Shown: positions 1-7,210, counted from the stretch's first letter. The stretch: 7,933 nt of DNA from Pseudomonadota bacterium (GCA_023433585.1 JAEZCL010000118.1:1-7933), one strand, 5' to 3'. Numbers and translations: made by a program. The notes: generated by a model not told the origin, from the sequence alone.

Positions 1-101
1 TTGGGCGGCCCGCCCCGCAAACCCCGCCCCGCCCCCTCCACCACGCGGGCTCAAGTCGCCCGCGCGGTCCCCCTCCCCGCATAGCGGGGAGGAGAGTGTG
101 G
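1..101. other. GC-rich segment with two inverted repeats, no gene identified
   Basis: This stretch lies beyond the 3' end of the deacylase gene and reaches the window edge. It is very C-rich on the plus strand. It holds a 7-bp inverted repeat, CGCGGGC (44-50) with GCCCGCG (58-64), and then the 9-bp palindrome at 72-92 listed separately. Plus frame 1 is open from base 1 to a TAG at 82-84, so this could be the proline-rich tail of a gene starting outside the window. The sequence is too short and biased to support that. No U-rich tract follows either hairpin, so neither is a standard intrinsic terminator. Confidence 0.4.
72..92. repeat. Short extragenic palindrome, family A copy 1
   Basis: A perfect 9-bp stem, CCTCCCCGC (72-80) with GCGGGGAGG (84-92), closes on an ATA loop. 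It shares the pattern CCTCCCC...ATAGCG...GGGGAGG with a longer palindrome at 6019-6048. Each copy lies just past the stop codon of a minus-strand gene (10 to 11 bases here and there). This looks like a small dispersed palindromic repeat family that may stabilise or end transcripts. The family assignment rests on only these two copies. Confidence 0.55.
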
Positions 102-614
102 TCAGGCGCCGAAATCCACGATCACGGGGTCGTGCCGCACCAGCGTCAGGAAGCGGCGGAAGTCGGCCTGGCTCATGGCGGTGGTGGCGGTGTTGGCCAG
201 GGGGTGGAAATTGACGATGTCCGCCTCGGCCAGGCGTCGGTCCAGCACGAAGGACACCCGGCGGTCCGCATCGTTGATGAGGCCGAAGGCGGTGACGGCG
301 CCGGGGCGTACGCCCAGGGTCTCGAACATCAGCGTCTCATTGCCGAAGGACAGGCGATCCGAGCCGATCAGGCGGTGCGCGGCCTTCAGGTCGATCACCG
401 TGTCCTGGCGCGCCGAGACCAGCCACAGGCGCTGCTTCTTGTCCTTCAGAAACAGGTTCTTTGTGTGAGCGCCGGGCAAGGCGGCCTTGATCTCATGGCC
501 TTCATCCACCCGGAACACGGCCGGGTGGTCGTGGGTGCGGGACTGAAGGTCGTGCTGCGCGAACCAGGCCAAGAGGCGGTCGCGGTCGAAGGCGGGCGGG
601 GCGGGATCGGACAT
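102..614 (-). CDS. ProXp-ala/YbaK-like trans-editing prolyl-tRNA deacylase
   Basis: The product is 170 aa, typical of free-standing proteins related to the INS editing domain of bacterial prolyl-tRNA synthetase. Members hydrolyse mischarged tRNAPro (Ala-tRNAPro for the ProXp-ala branch) in the cytosol, protecting translation fidelity. Visible family features are HPAVFRVDEG (30-39), TKNLFLKDKK (51-60) with the conserved Lys52-Asn53 pair, GVRPGAVTAFGLIND (101-115), and FHPLANTATTAMS (136-148) with His137. The K-N pair plus the FHP histidine favours ProXp-ala over the Cys-tRNAPro (YbaK) branch; that is from family knowledge. The ATG at 614 is preceded only by a weak purine stretch (GAAAG). The gene is divergent from the DUF6065 gene, with 84 bases between starts. 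The family is secure; the exact substrate is not. Confidence 0.9.
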   Translation of the reverse strand: MSDPAPPAFDRDRLLAWFAQHDLQSRTHDHPAVFRVDEGHEIKAALPGAHTKNLFLKDKKQRLWLVSARQDTVIDLKAAHRLIGSDRLSFGNETLMFETLGVRPGAVTAFGLINDADRRVSFVLDRRLAEADIVNFHPLANTATTAMSQADFRRFLTLVRHDPVIVDFGA

Positions 615-698
615 TCGGACTTTCAGGGACTTGAGGCGATGACGGGGGCGGGGATAGGGTCGCGCCCATCTCCCTCAATAACCCGCCGGAGCCGCCCT

Positions 699-1439
699 GT
701 GGAACTGCACTGCTATCCCATGACGCCCCGCCCGCCAGACCTGGTTCCGGGCCGGCCGTCGCGGGACTGGATGGACGCCTTCGCCTCGCGCCATCCCTAT
801 CGCTGCCTGCCGCTGAACATGGCCAACACCACCGGATGGGAGATCCTGTGCCCCATGGGCTTCACCGCCGAGTGGAACGGCGGGCCGTCCCAGGCGGACA
901 TCACCCTGACGCCGGATCGGCCGCATCCGGATTTCGCGGGTTTCGTCTCGTCGCACTTCTCGCGCGGGGTGGTGACCATGCATCCGAACTATCTGTTCCG
1001 CACGCCGCCGGGCTGGGCGATGATGGTCTCGGGCTCGCCCAATCACGTCAAGGACGGCATCCAGGCCCTGACCGGACTGGTCGAGACCGACTGGCTGCCG
1101 TTCCCCTTCACCATGAACTGGATCTTCACGCGCCCTGGCCGCGTCAAGTTCGCCAAGGGCGAGCCGTTCTGCTTCATCACCGTCGTGGAGCACAAGAGGA
1201 TGGAGCAGTTCCAGCCGATCATGAAGACGCTGGACTCCGACCCGGTCATGAAAGGCCAGTTCGACGCCTGGAACCGCGAGCGCACCAGCTTCAACAACCG
1301 CCTGGCCTCGGGCGACCCCGACGCGGCCAAGGAGGCGTGGCAGCGCTTCTACTTCAAGGGCGAATACCCCGACCAGATGGCCCCGGCGCGCACCGACCAC
1401 GTCAACAAGCGCCGGATGAAGACACTCAGGCTATTTTAG
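699..1439 (+). CDS. DUF6065 family protein
   Basis: The product is 246 aa and resembles the DUF6065 family of uncharacterised proteins. Recognisable segments are LHCYPMTP near the N-terminus, RDWMDAF (22-28), YRCLPLNMANTTGWEI (34-49) and FTMNWIFTRPG (137-147). There is no signal peptide or membrane segment, so it is probably cytosolic. I chose the GTG at 699 because a GGAG lies 7 bases upstream and the LHCYP segment that begins the family would be lost from the later ATG at 720. The frame stays open upstream to about position 96, but that part overlaps the deacylase gene antisense and is not protein-like. A weak promoter candidate (TTGAGG at 631, TAGGGT at 655) lies upstream. Its function is unknown; I recall no established activity for the family. 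Confidence 0.85.
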   Translation: MELHCYPMTPRPPDLVPGRPSRDWMDAFASRHPYRCLPLNMANTTGWEILCPMGFTAEWNGGPSQADITLTPDRPHPDFAGFVSSHFSRGVVTMHPNYLFRTPPGWAMMVSGSPNHVKDGIQALTGLVETDWLPFPFTMNWIFTRPGRVKFAKGEPFCFITVVEHKRMEQFQPIMKTLDSDPVMKGQFDAWNRERTSFNNRLASGDPDAAKEAWQRFYFKGEYPDQMAPARTDHVNKRRMKTLRLF

Positions 1440-1448
1440 GTCAGTCGA

Positions 1449-1493
1449 CCCGGGGGCGCGGTCCCTCTTCATTCCTGAAGGGCGCCGCCCGGG
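1449..1493 (+). terminator. Imperfect long hairpin after the DUF6065 gene, possible terminator
   Basis: Ten bases past the stop codon, CCCGGG (1449-1454) pairs with CCCGGG (1488-1493), GGCGC (1455-1459) with GCGCC (1482-1486), and TTCA (1468-1471) with TGAA (1476-1479) around a TTCC loop. The stem is long and GC-rich but interrupted by bulges. It is followed by AGTAGAAGATATC rather than a U-tract. Position favours a 3'-end structure separating this gene from hicAB; the missing U-tract argues against efficient intrinsic termination. Confidence 0.4.
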
Positions 1494-1515
1494 AGTAGAA
1501 GATATCATTATTTGA

Positions 1516-1544
1516 TTGCATTCAGGCTGGCGCTTGCATATACT
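1516..1544 (+). promoter_or_regulatory. Sigma70-type promoter of hicAB, apparently leaderless
   Basis: TTGCAT (1516-1521) is separated by exactly 17 bases from TATACT (1539-1544). Both hexamers are close to the housekeeping consensus, and the upstream bases 1501-1517 are unusually AT-rich for this window. A start 6-7 bases after the -10 box falls at about 1550-1551, the A of the hicA ATG, so the transcript would have no leader. No Shine-Dalgarno sequence precedes that ATG, which agrees. Confidence 0.7.
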
Positions 1545-1552
1545 GACTGCAT
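1517..1552 (+). promoter_or_regulatory. Three TGCAT repeats across the hicA promoter, candidate operator
   Basis: TGCAT occurs at 1517-1521, 1535-1539 and 1548-1552, covering the -35 box, the base before the -10 box, and the start codon. HicB here carries a C-terminal ribbon-helix-helix DNA-binding domain, and such antitoxins usually repress their own operon from repeated short sites. That these are the operator is inference; part of the match follows simply from the promoter hexamers. Confidence 0.35.
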
Positions 1553-1805
1553 GAACGGCCGGCATCGCAAGACCCTGAAGGCCGTGTTCACTGATCCGGT
1601 GTCTGGGACCGTCGAATGGGCCGCGATTGAGCGCCTTCTGATCGCAGCCGGGTGCAGGGTGATTGAAGGAGAGGGGTCACGGGTGCGGTTCGTGTTCGAT
1701 GGCGAGGTGGCCAGTTTTCACCGACCCCACCCCGCCAAGGAGGCCAAGAGGTATCAGGTCCGCGAAGCCAGAGCGTTCCTGGTCAGGATCGGAGTGAAGC
1801 CATGA
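1551..1805 (+). CDS. hicA: HicA-family mRNA interferase toxin
   Basis: The product is 84 aa. HicA toxins are small dsRBD-fold ribonucleases that cleave mRNA and arrest growth until HicB neutralises them. The family pattern is clear: a helix with W-x-x-I-E-R-L-L (23-30), AAGCRVIEGEGSRVRF (32-47) and a C-terminal FHRPHPAKEAKRYQVREARAFL (56-77). The classical catalytic histidine of the GS-H motif is arginine here (Ser43-Arg44), with histidines instead at 57 and 60. I recall this as the usual arrangement in the FHRPHP subgroup, so it does not by itself suggest inactivity. The ATG at 1551 is preferred to an upstream in-frame TTG at 1512, because that TTG lies inside the promoter. The stop overlaps the hicB start by four bases (ATGA), so the two are translationally coupled. 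Confidence 0.88.
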   Translation: MNGRHRKTLKAVFTDPVSGTVEWAAIERLLIAAGCRVIEGEGSRVRFVFDGEVASFHRPHPAKEAKRYQVREARAFLVRIGVKP

Positions 1806-2131
1806 GCGTGATGAACTACAAGGGCTACGGCGCACGCGTCGAATACGACGATGCGGACGAAATCTTCTTCGGTCGGATCGCCGGAATCACCGATGCAGTG
1901 AGCTTCCACGCCGACACCGTGAAGGATCTCAAGGCCGCCTTCCATGAGGCCGTGGACGACTACATCGAAACCTGCGCCAAGCTCGGCAAGCTGCCCCAGA
2001 AATCTTATTCAGGGCAGTTGATGCTCCGTGTCTCGCCCGAGGTCCACGCGGCCGCCGCTCGGGCGGCTGAGCTTTCCGGCAAGAGCCTCAACGCCTGGGG
2101 CGAGGAGGCTCTGAAACAAGCCTCGGCGTGA
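1802..2131 (+). CDS. hicB: HicB-family antitoxin with C-terminal ribbon-helix-helix domain
   Basis: The product is 109 aa. The N-terminal part (about 5-60) is the HicB partial RNase H-like fold that binds and blocks HicA: YKGYGARVEYDDADEIFFG, then GRIAGITDAVSFHADTV, then a helix with FHEAVDDYIETC. The C-terminal part (about 70-107) reads GQLMLRVSPEVHAAAARAAE followed by SGKSLNAWGEEAL, a typical Arc/MetJ-type DNA-binding domain for autoregulation. A GGAG 8 bases upstream, inside hicA, supports initiation, in addition to coupling through the ATGA overlap. The order toxin-antitoxin is standard for hicAB. A strong terminator follows 45 bases later, closing the two-gene operon. Confidence 0.92.
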   Translation: MSVMNYKGYGARVEYDDADEIFFGRIAGITDAVSFHADTVKDLKAAFHEAVDDYIETCAKLGKLPQKSYSGQLMLRVSPEVHAAAARAAELSGKSLNAWGEEALKQASA

Positions 2132-2176
2132 ACTTGGGGCAAAGAACCCGGCGCCAGTGAGAGCTGTACGAAGGGC

Positions 2177-2210
2177 CTCGGCGGCGCTTCCGCCGCCGAG
2201 TGTTTCTCTC
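2177..2210 (+). terminator. Intrinsic terminator of hicAB
   Basis: A perfect 10-bp stem, CTCGGCGGCG (2177-2186) with CGCCGCCGAG (2191-2200), has a CTTC loop and is followed by the T-rich TGTTTCTCTC. It lies 45 bases after the hicB stop. On the other strand the hairpin is not followed by T residues, so it acts mainly on plus-strand transcripts. Confidence 0.85.
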
Positions 2211-2242
2211 GAGGTTGACCGACGCCGCCTTCAGGCCGGTTT

Positions 2243-2264
2243 CGCTCTTCGAGCGTCCCGGAAT
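2243..2264. repeat. Short extragenic palindrome, family B copy 1
   Basis: CGCTC-TTC-GAGCG (2243-2255) forms a 5-bp stem, with one spacer base and then CCCGGAAT. The same 13-base core followed directly by CCCGGAAT occurs at 7287-7307 in the same orientation. Outer CCGG blocks (2237-2240 and 2258-2261) can extend the stem. It lies 15 bases past the stop of the minus-strand lipoprotein gene and resembles the short CCGG-rich extragenic palindromes common in alphaproteobacteria. Confidence 0.55.
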
Positions 2265-2279
2265 TACGGTGAGTCAGAT

Positions 2280-2822
2280 TCAGCCCTGGGGCCGGATGAT
2301 GCTGGGTCCGATGTTCTGCAGCACCTCGCGGGCGTCGAACGCGGCGGGGTCGTCGGGCTTGGCGCCGCGGCCCATCACGATCTCGGCGTTGGCCTCGAAC
2401 CGGGAGACCTCGCGCACGTCGAAGTCCCGCTCCCAGCGCGGCCCCCAGGGGCTCCACGGGCTCCAGAAGCCCCGGTGATGGAAGCGCCACGACGGCCCCC
2501 AGTAGGGACCATAGCGCGAGCTGAACCAGGGGTCGGGCGTGGCCACATAGCGGGTGTCGCGGTCCGTGGCCCGGTCCGCCGTGCGGAACCAGTCGTAACC
2601 GCTCTGGGCCGTCAGTTCGGCCGCGCGGTAGAGCAGGTACATCTCGACCGTTTCGCGCGACGTCACGGAATTGCCCGCGAAGCCGACCCGGTAGCGGTTC
2701 TGCTCGATGCGCATGTCGGAGTAGCCGCCGCGCGCCTGCGGGCTGGCGGGCTGGTAGGGAGTCGCGGTGGCGCAGGCCGTCAGCGCCAGCGTCGCCATGG
2801 AAACCAGGATGACGCGTTTCAT
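2280..2822 (-). CDS. CC0125/CC1285-family outer-membrane-type lipoprotein
   Basis: The product is 180 aa. It starts with a lipoprotein signal peptide, MKRVILVSMATLALTAC, whose lipobox LTAC puts the lipidated cysteine at residue 17. The conserved core, about 44-80, includes YRVGFAGNSVTSRETVEMYL followed by RAAELTAQSGYDWF; I recognise it as the CC0125/CC1285 lipoprotein family named after Caulobacter proteins. Residues 99-130 are rich in Trp, Pro, Tyr and Arg, a low-complexity surface segment. The function is unknown. The ATG at 2822 is chosen because AAGGAG lies 7 bases upstream and the signal peptide begins there; an in-frame extension to 2873 would run through the promoter. The gene is last on the minus-strand run and has its own candidate stress promoter. 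Confidence 0.88.
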   Translation of the reverse strand: MKRVILVSMATLALTACATATPYQPASPQARGGYSDMRIEQNRYRVGFAGNSVTSRETVEMYLLYRAAELTAQSGYDWFRTADRATDRDTRYVATPDPWFSSRYGPYWGPSWRFHHRGFWSPWSPWGPRWERDFDVREVSRFEANAEIVMGRGAKPDDPAAFDAREVLQNIGPSIIRPQG

Positions 2823-2863
2823 GGAATTCTCCTTTGTGGCCTGATCGTGGCCTCCGTTAACTG

Positions 2864-2888
2864 AACGGTGCATGAACGGCTCCGTTCC
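2864..2888 (-). promoter_or_regulatory. Candidate EcfG/SigT-type general stress promoter of the lipoprotein gene
   Basis: On the minus strand GGAAC (2888-2884) is separated by 16 bases from CGTT (2867-2864). This matches the GGAAC-N16/17-CGTT pattern known for alphaproteobacterial EcfG (SigT in Caulobacter) general-stress sigma factors. The -10 element lies 41 bases from the start codon, leaving a leader of about 30-35 bases that contains the AAGGAG site. Spacing, orientation and position all fit. The regulatory role is inferred. Confidence 0.6.
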
Positions 2889-2904
2889 AGGGTTCGGGAA
2901 CCCC

Positions 2905-3537
2905 TTATAATCTCATGAGAATGAGACCGGCCGCCAGGATCAGCAAGGCGCCCACGACCAGTCCGAATCCCCGCTGGAACCTGGGGTCGGCCATGCGCGC
3001 CTTCAAGGCCGCGCCGCCCAGGCCGTAGGCGCTCATGGCGATCACGTCCATGGTGATGGTGGCCACGGCGAACAGGGCCAGTTGCGGCGCGGCGGGCCGG
3101 TTCACGTCCAGAAACGGCGGCAGCACGGCGGTGAAGAACAGCACGGCCTTGGGGTTGGCGATCTGCACCATGAAGCCGTCCATGAAGGCGCTGCGGCCCC
3201 GGCGCACCGGAATCTCGGCCGGTTTGGCGGCGGTGCGGAAGGCGCCGGTGATCGCCTTGAGACCCAGCCAGGCCACATAGAGCGCGCCGCCGACCGCCAG
3301 AACCCGGAACGCCTCGGGGAACGCCTTGACCAGGGCGCCCAGGCCCAGGGCGGCGGCCGAGAACCACACCAGGGTGGCCGCGTTCATGCCCATGACGCCC
3401 ACCAGGGCCGAGGCGCGGCCCTTCTGCATGCCCGTGGCCACGGCGAAGACGTTGGCTGGCCCGGGCGTGACCGCCATCACGGCCATGACGCCGAGGAAGG
3501 CCAGATAGAGGTGCGGATCGACGGGCAGGACGCTCAT
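2905..3537 (-). CDS. LysE/RhtB-family amino-acid exporter
   Basis: The product is 210 aa, the usual size for LysE/RhtB translocators, which are inner-membrane exporters of amino acids and related metabolites driven by the proton gradient. Family signatures are TPGPAN (24-29), GRASALVGVMG (40-50), GALYVAWLGLKAI (84-96) and FMVQIANPKAVLFFTAVLPP (122-141). About six hydrophobic segments can be traced at roughly 11-32, 43-67, 72-96, 126-144, 151-173 and 189-209. The substrate cannot be read from sequence; homoserine/threonine-type compounds are typical of the family. No good Shine-Dalgarno precedes the ATG at 3537, but no better in-frame start is available. It follows the exported protein gene by 42 bases and may be cotranscribed with it. 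Confidence 0.9.
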   Translation of the reverse strand: MSVLPVDPHLYLAFLGVMAVMAVTPGPANVFAVATGMQKGRASALVGVMGMNAATLVWFSAAALGLGALVKAFPEAFRVLAVGGALYVAWLGLKAITGAFRTAAKPAEIPVRRGRSAFMDGFMVQIANPKAVLFFTAVLPPFLDVNRPAAPQLALFAVATITMDVIAMSAYGLGGAALKARMADPRFQRGFGLVVGALLILAAGLILMRL

Positions 3538-3579
3538 GGCCGCCGTGTGCTCGCGGCTCGGTCAGCCGTCAAGCGAGAT

Positions 3580-4074
3580 TCAGTGGGTGTCGTGTCCGCC
3601 GTCCGCCGCCGCTTCGGTCCAGGCCGTCTGCATCTCGGCGAAGGCCTCGGCCAAGGCGGACTCGATCTCGACCGAGGCCAAGGCCACCGCCACGTCCGCC
3701 TGGCTCAATGCGGCGGCGACCAGGCCCGTCACGTTCATGGATTCCATCATGGTCCCGGCGGTGGTCACGCCCATTTCGGCGGCCGAGGTCGAGAAGGCGA
3801 TCAGGTCCGGCCCGTATTCGCGCCACAGGGCCGCCTGGCGGTCGCGGCGTTCGGCGACGGCGAGGGAGCGATCTCCCTGAAGCGCCTCCATGCGGGCGCC
3901 GAATTCGGCCATGCGAGTCTCGATGTCGGCCAGGTTCTGCTCGAAGGGGCTGGGTTCATAGCCCGGAATGACCCCGGCCATGGAGCGGGTCTCCTGGGCC
4001 TGCGCGGGCACGGCCAGCATCATGGCGGCGGCCAGAGCGGCCCCAGACAGTGTGGCGGCGGAAAGACGCAGCAT
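3580..4074 (-). CDS. Exported helical protein of unknown function (pair member A)
   Basis: The product is 164 aa and I do not recognise a named family. A signal peptide (1-27) ends in PAQA before QETR, predicting a soluble periplasmic protein. The rest reads as alpha-helical and is rich in Ala, Glu and Met. The C-terminus is GGHDTH, a short tail with two histidines. The ATG at 4074 has an excellent AGGAGG 6 bases upstream; a longer reading from 4101 would place that site inside the gene. Residues 44-94 align without gaps to residues 43-93 of the neighbouring gene (F-E, M, E-A, Y-x-P, F), suggesting tandem paralogues. A small TGTTCG/CGAACA inverted repeat lies just upstream (4085-4100). Confidence 0.72.
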   Translation of the reverse strand: MLRLSAATLSGAALAAAMMLAVPAQAQETRSMAGVIPGYEPSPFEQNLADIETRMAEFGARMEALQGDRSLAVAERRDRQAALWREYGPDLIAFSTSAAEMGVTTAGTMMESMNVTGLVAAALSQADVAVALASVEIESALAEAFAEMQTAWTEAAADGGHDTH

Positions 4075-4152
4075 GGAACCCTCCTGTTCGGGCGCGAACA
4101 CTCATGCCGAACGCGGCTCCAGGCAAGTGACAACGCGGTAAGGCTGGCTCCT

Positions 4153-4632
4153 CTATTCGCGCGTCGGCGCCTCGCCGTCCGCCGGGGCGTTCCTGGCCGC
4201 CAGACCTTGCGCCACGCCTGCGCGCACCTGGTCGGGAATGGCGCGGATCACCGGGATTGCGGCGTCGCGGGCGGCGGCCAGTTGGCTCCGCGCGGTCGGG
4301 TCCTCGGCCGCCAGGGCTTCCTGGGCGCTCAGGAATGCGTCGAAATCCTCGGCGAAGCCGTCCACCTCGGGCCGATAACGGGCCAGGATTTCATCCACGG
4401 AGGCCAGTATGGCCTCGTGTTGGTCGCCGCCCGCCTGGACCGCCGCCTCGATCTCCAGGCTCATCTGGTCCATCTGCGCCACAAAGTGGTCCGCGCGCGC
4501 CTCGAAGGCCTCTTCATTCACGGGCGCGGACAACGTCGTGCCCGGCGGCGGCGCGGCGCCCGGCGCGGACTGGGCGTTGGCGGCTCCGGCCACGGCGAGA
4601 ACGGCGACGCCGGCCAGCATGATGCGGATCAT
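4153..4632 (-). CDS. Exported helical protein of unknown function (pair member B)
   Basis: The product is 159 aa with no family I recognise. A signal peptide (1-20) ends in ANA before QSAP and is followed by a Pro/Ala-rich linker (22-38). Residues 40 to about 145 look alpha-helical and acidic, with FEARADHFVAQMDQM near the start, YRPEVDGFAEDF (86-97) in the middle and IPVIRAIPDQVRAGV (126-140) near the end. The ATG at 4632 has GGAG 8 bases upstream. It lies 67 bases after argG and 78 before its probable paralogue, in the same orientation, so cotranscription with argG is possible. A functional link to arginine synthesis is not implied by anything in the sequence. Confidence 0.72.
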   Translation of the reverse strand: MIRIMLAGVAVLAVAGAANAQSAPGAAPPPGTTLSAPVNEEAFEARADHFVAQMDQMSLEIEAAVQAGGDQHEAILASVDEILARYRPEVDGFAEDFDAFLSAQEALAAEDPTARSQLAAARDAAIPVIRAIPDQVRAGVAQGLAARNAPADGEAPTRE

Positions 4633-4699
4633 GAACGGAACTCCAGACAGCAGGCGCGGCAGTGTGCCCCACCGGCGGCCGTGTCTCCAAGCTTGACCG

Positions 4700-5932
<1,233 letters not shown>

Positions 5933-5969
5933 GGCGGGCTTTCAGGCGAGGCGGGGAAGGATGGCCGCG

Positions 5970-5998
5970 CTTAAAGAGCCAATGGCCCCGTCATGCAA
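5970..5998 (-). promoter_or_regulatory. Candidate sigma70 promoter of argG
   Basis: On the minus strand TTGCAT (5998-5993) is followed after 17 bases by TTTAAG (5975-5970). The -35 hexamer is identical to that of hicA. A start near 5963 would give a leader of about 30 bases before the ATG at 5932. The -10 box matches consensus at four of six positions. Confidence 0.5.
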
Positions 5999-6018
5999 GG
6001 GGCGCATCCCTTTCTCAT

Positions 6019-6048
6019 CCTCCCCCATAGCGAAGCGTATGGGGGAGG
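6019..6048. repeat. Extragenic palindrome, family A copy 2
   Basis: A perfect 11-bp stem, CCTCCCCCATA (6019-6029) with TATGGGGGAGG (6038-6048), encloses GCGAAGCG. It lies 11 bases past the stop codon of the epimerase gene and upstream of the argG promoter. It shares CCTCCCC...ATAGCG...GGGGAGG with 72-92. No T-tract follows on either strand, so it is better called a repeat or mRNA 3'-stabilising hairpin than a standard terminator. Confidence 0.65.
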
Positions 6049-6058
6049 GGCGTCACGC

Positions 6059-7210
6059 TTATCCCTCCACCCCGAACCGATACTCATGCCGCTGGCGATA
6101 GGTCTCACCCGGCCGCAGGACGGTGGAGGGAAACTCGGGCCGGTTGGGGCTGTCCTGATAGTGCTGGGGCTCCAGGCAGAAGCTGGTGCGCGGCTGATAG
6201 ACTGCGCCACCCTTGCCCGGCCAGTCGCGGATGGCGTTTGCGGTGTAGAGCTGCACCCCCGGCGCGGTGGTGTGCAGTTCCAGGGTCCGGCCGCTGACCG
6301 GATCACGCGCCCAGGCGGCGAGGCGGAACGTCCCCGGCTCGCCCCGCACCACGAAGTTGTGGTCATAGCCGTTTCCAATGCGGATCTGTTCGTCATCCGC
6401 GTCGATGTCCCGGCCGATGGGCTTGGCCCGGCGGAAGTCCAGGGGCGTGCCCGCCACGGGCCGGATCTCGCCCGTCACCACCTTGTCCGCGTCGAACGGC
6501 GTGAAGGCGTCCGCCGCCATCATCAGCTCATGGTCCAGGATCGGCCGGGCGCCGTCGCCGGTCAGGTTGAAATAGCCGTGATGGGTCAGGTTGACGACCG
6601 TGGGCCGGGTGGTCGTCGCCGTCATGTCGATGCGCAGAGCTCCTTCGGGCGTCAGGCGATAGATCACCTCGGTGGTCAGCTCGCCCGGAAAGCCCTGGTC
6701 GCCGTCCGGACTGATGAGGGTCAGGCGCGCGCCGGGGCCCAGATCGTCGTGGATCGCCTCGCCGCGCCACAGCCGTTTCGCAAACCCGTTCGGCCCGCCA
6801 TGGGACGAATGGGCGCCGCCGCCGGTGTCCAGCTGGACCCTCTCGCCGTCCAGCATGAACCGCCCGCCCGCGATGCGCCCGGCATAGCGGCCCACGATGG
6901 TCCCGAAATTGCGGTTGCGCGTGACGTAGTCGTCCAGCGTGTCCAGCCCCAGAACCATGTCGCCCATCACCCCGTCCCGGTCCGGCGCGGTCAGGGAGAC
7001 GACGATGGCCCCGTATTCGATGATCCGCGCCGTCATGCCGTTCGCGCCGGTGAGATCGAACGCCTTCACCGGCCGCCCGTCGGCCAGGACGCCATAGGCG
7101 CGCTCCGTCACCGACCCGGCCGAGGCGCGGGGCGCCGTGGCGCAGCCGGCCATGACACCGGTTACCCCGAGGGCCAGCCCGAATGCGCGCCTGTTCATGT
7201 CGACCGTCAT
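6059..7210 (-). CDS. Aldose 1-epimerase (mutarotase), exported lipoprotein form
   Basis: The product is 383 aa. It interconverts the alpha and beta anomers of aldoses such as glucose or galactose. Family motifs are NFGTIVGRYAGRI (101-113), HSSHGGPNGF (134-143), NLTHHGYFNL (207-216), GYDHNF (281-286) and CLEPQHYQDSPN (345-356). By analogy with characterised mutarotases, His211 is the likely acid, Glu347 the likely base, and Asp283 and His137 bind sugar. The N-terminus MNRRAFGLALGVTGVMAGC has a twin-arginine motif and a lipobox-like end (Cys23), so it is probably exported folded through Tat and lipidated. I chose ATG 7210 because GAGGA lies 8 bases upstream; ATG 7198 would start at MNRRAF and is possible. 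It is longer than cytosolic GalM (about 340-350) because of this signal region. It is a GalM family member, but orthology to galM is unproven. Confidence 0.92.
   Translation of the reverse strand: MTVDMNRRAFGLALGVTGVMAGCATAPRASAGSVTERAYGVLADGRPVKAFDLTGANGMTARIIEYGAIVVSLTAPDRDGVMGDMVLGLDTLDDYVTRNRNFGTIVGRYAGRIAGGRFMLDGERVQLDTGGGAHSSHGGPNGFAKRLWRGEAIHDDLGPGARLTLISPDGDQGFPGELTTEVIYRLTPEGALRIDMTATTTRPTVVNLTHHGYFNLTGDGARPILDHELMMAADAFTPFDADKVVTGEIRPVAGTPLDFRRAKPIGRDIDADDEQIRIGNGYDHNFVVRGEPGTFRLAAWARDPVSGRTLELHTTAPGVQLYTANAIRDWPGKGGAVYQPRTSFCLEPQHYQDSPNRPEFPSTVLRPGETYRQRHEYRFGVEG

Noticed and set aside
96..698. Upstream in-frame extension of the DUF6065 gene to about position 96
   Set aside because: It lies antisense to the deacylase gene, has Gly/His/Val-rich shadow composition, and the family-conserved region plus a GGAG-supported GTG begin at 699.
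2823..2873. N-terminal extension of the lipoprotein to 2873
   Set aside because: It would place the -10 region and the AAGGAG site inside the gene and put a hydrophilic stretch before the signal peptide.
1549..2879. GCATGAACGG shared by the hicA start and the lipoprotein upstream region
   Set aside because: The match is ten bases only, with different flanks and functions; likely coincidence.
2890..2903. GGGTTC-GG-GAACCC inverted repeat as a terminator for the LysE gene
   Set aside because: The stem is short, the loop is only two bases and no T-tract follows on the minus strand.
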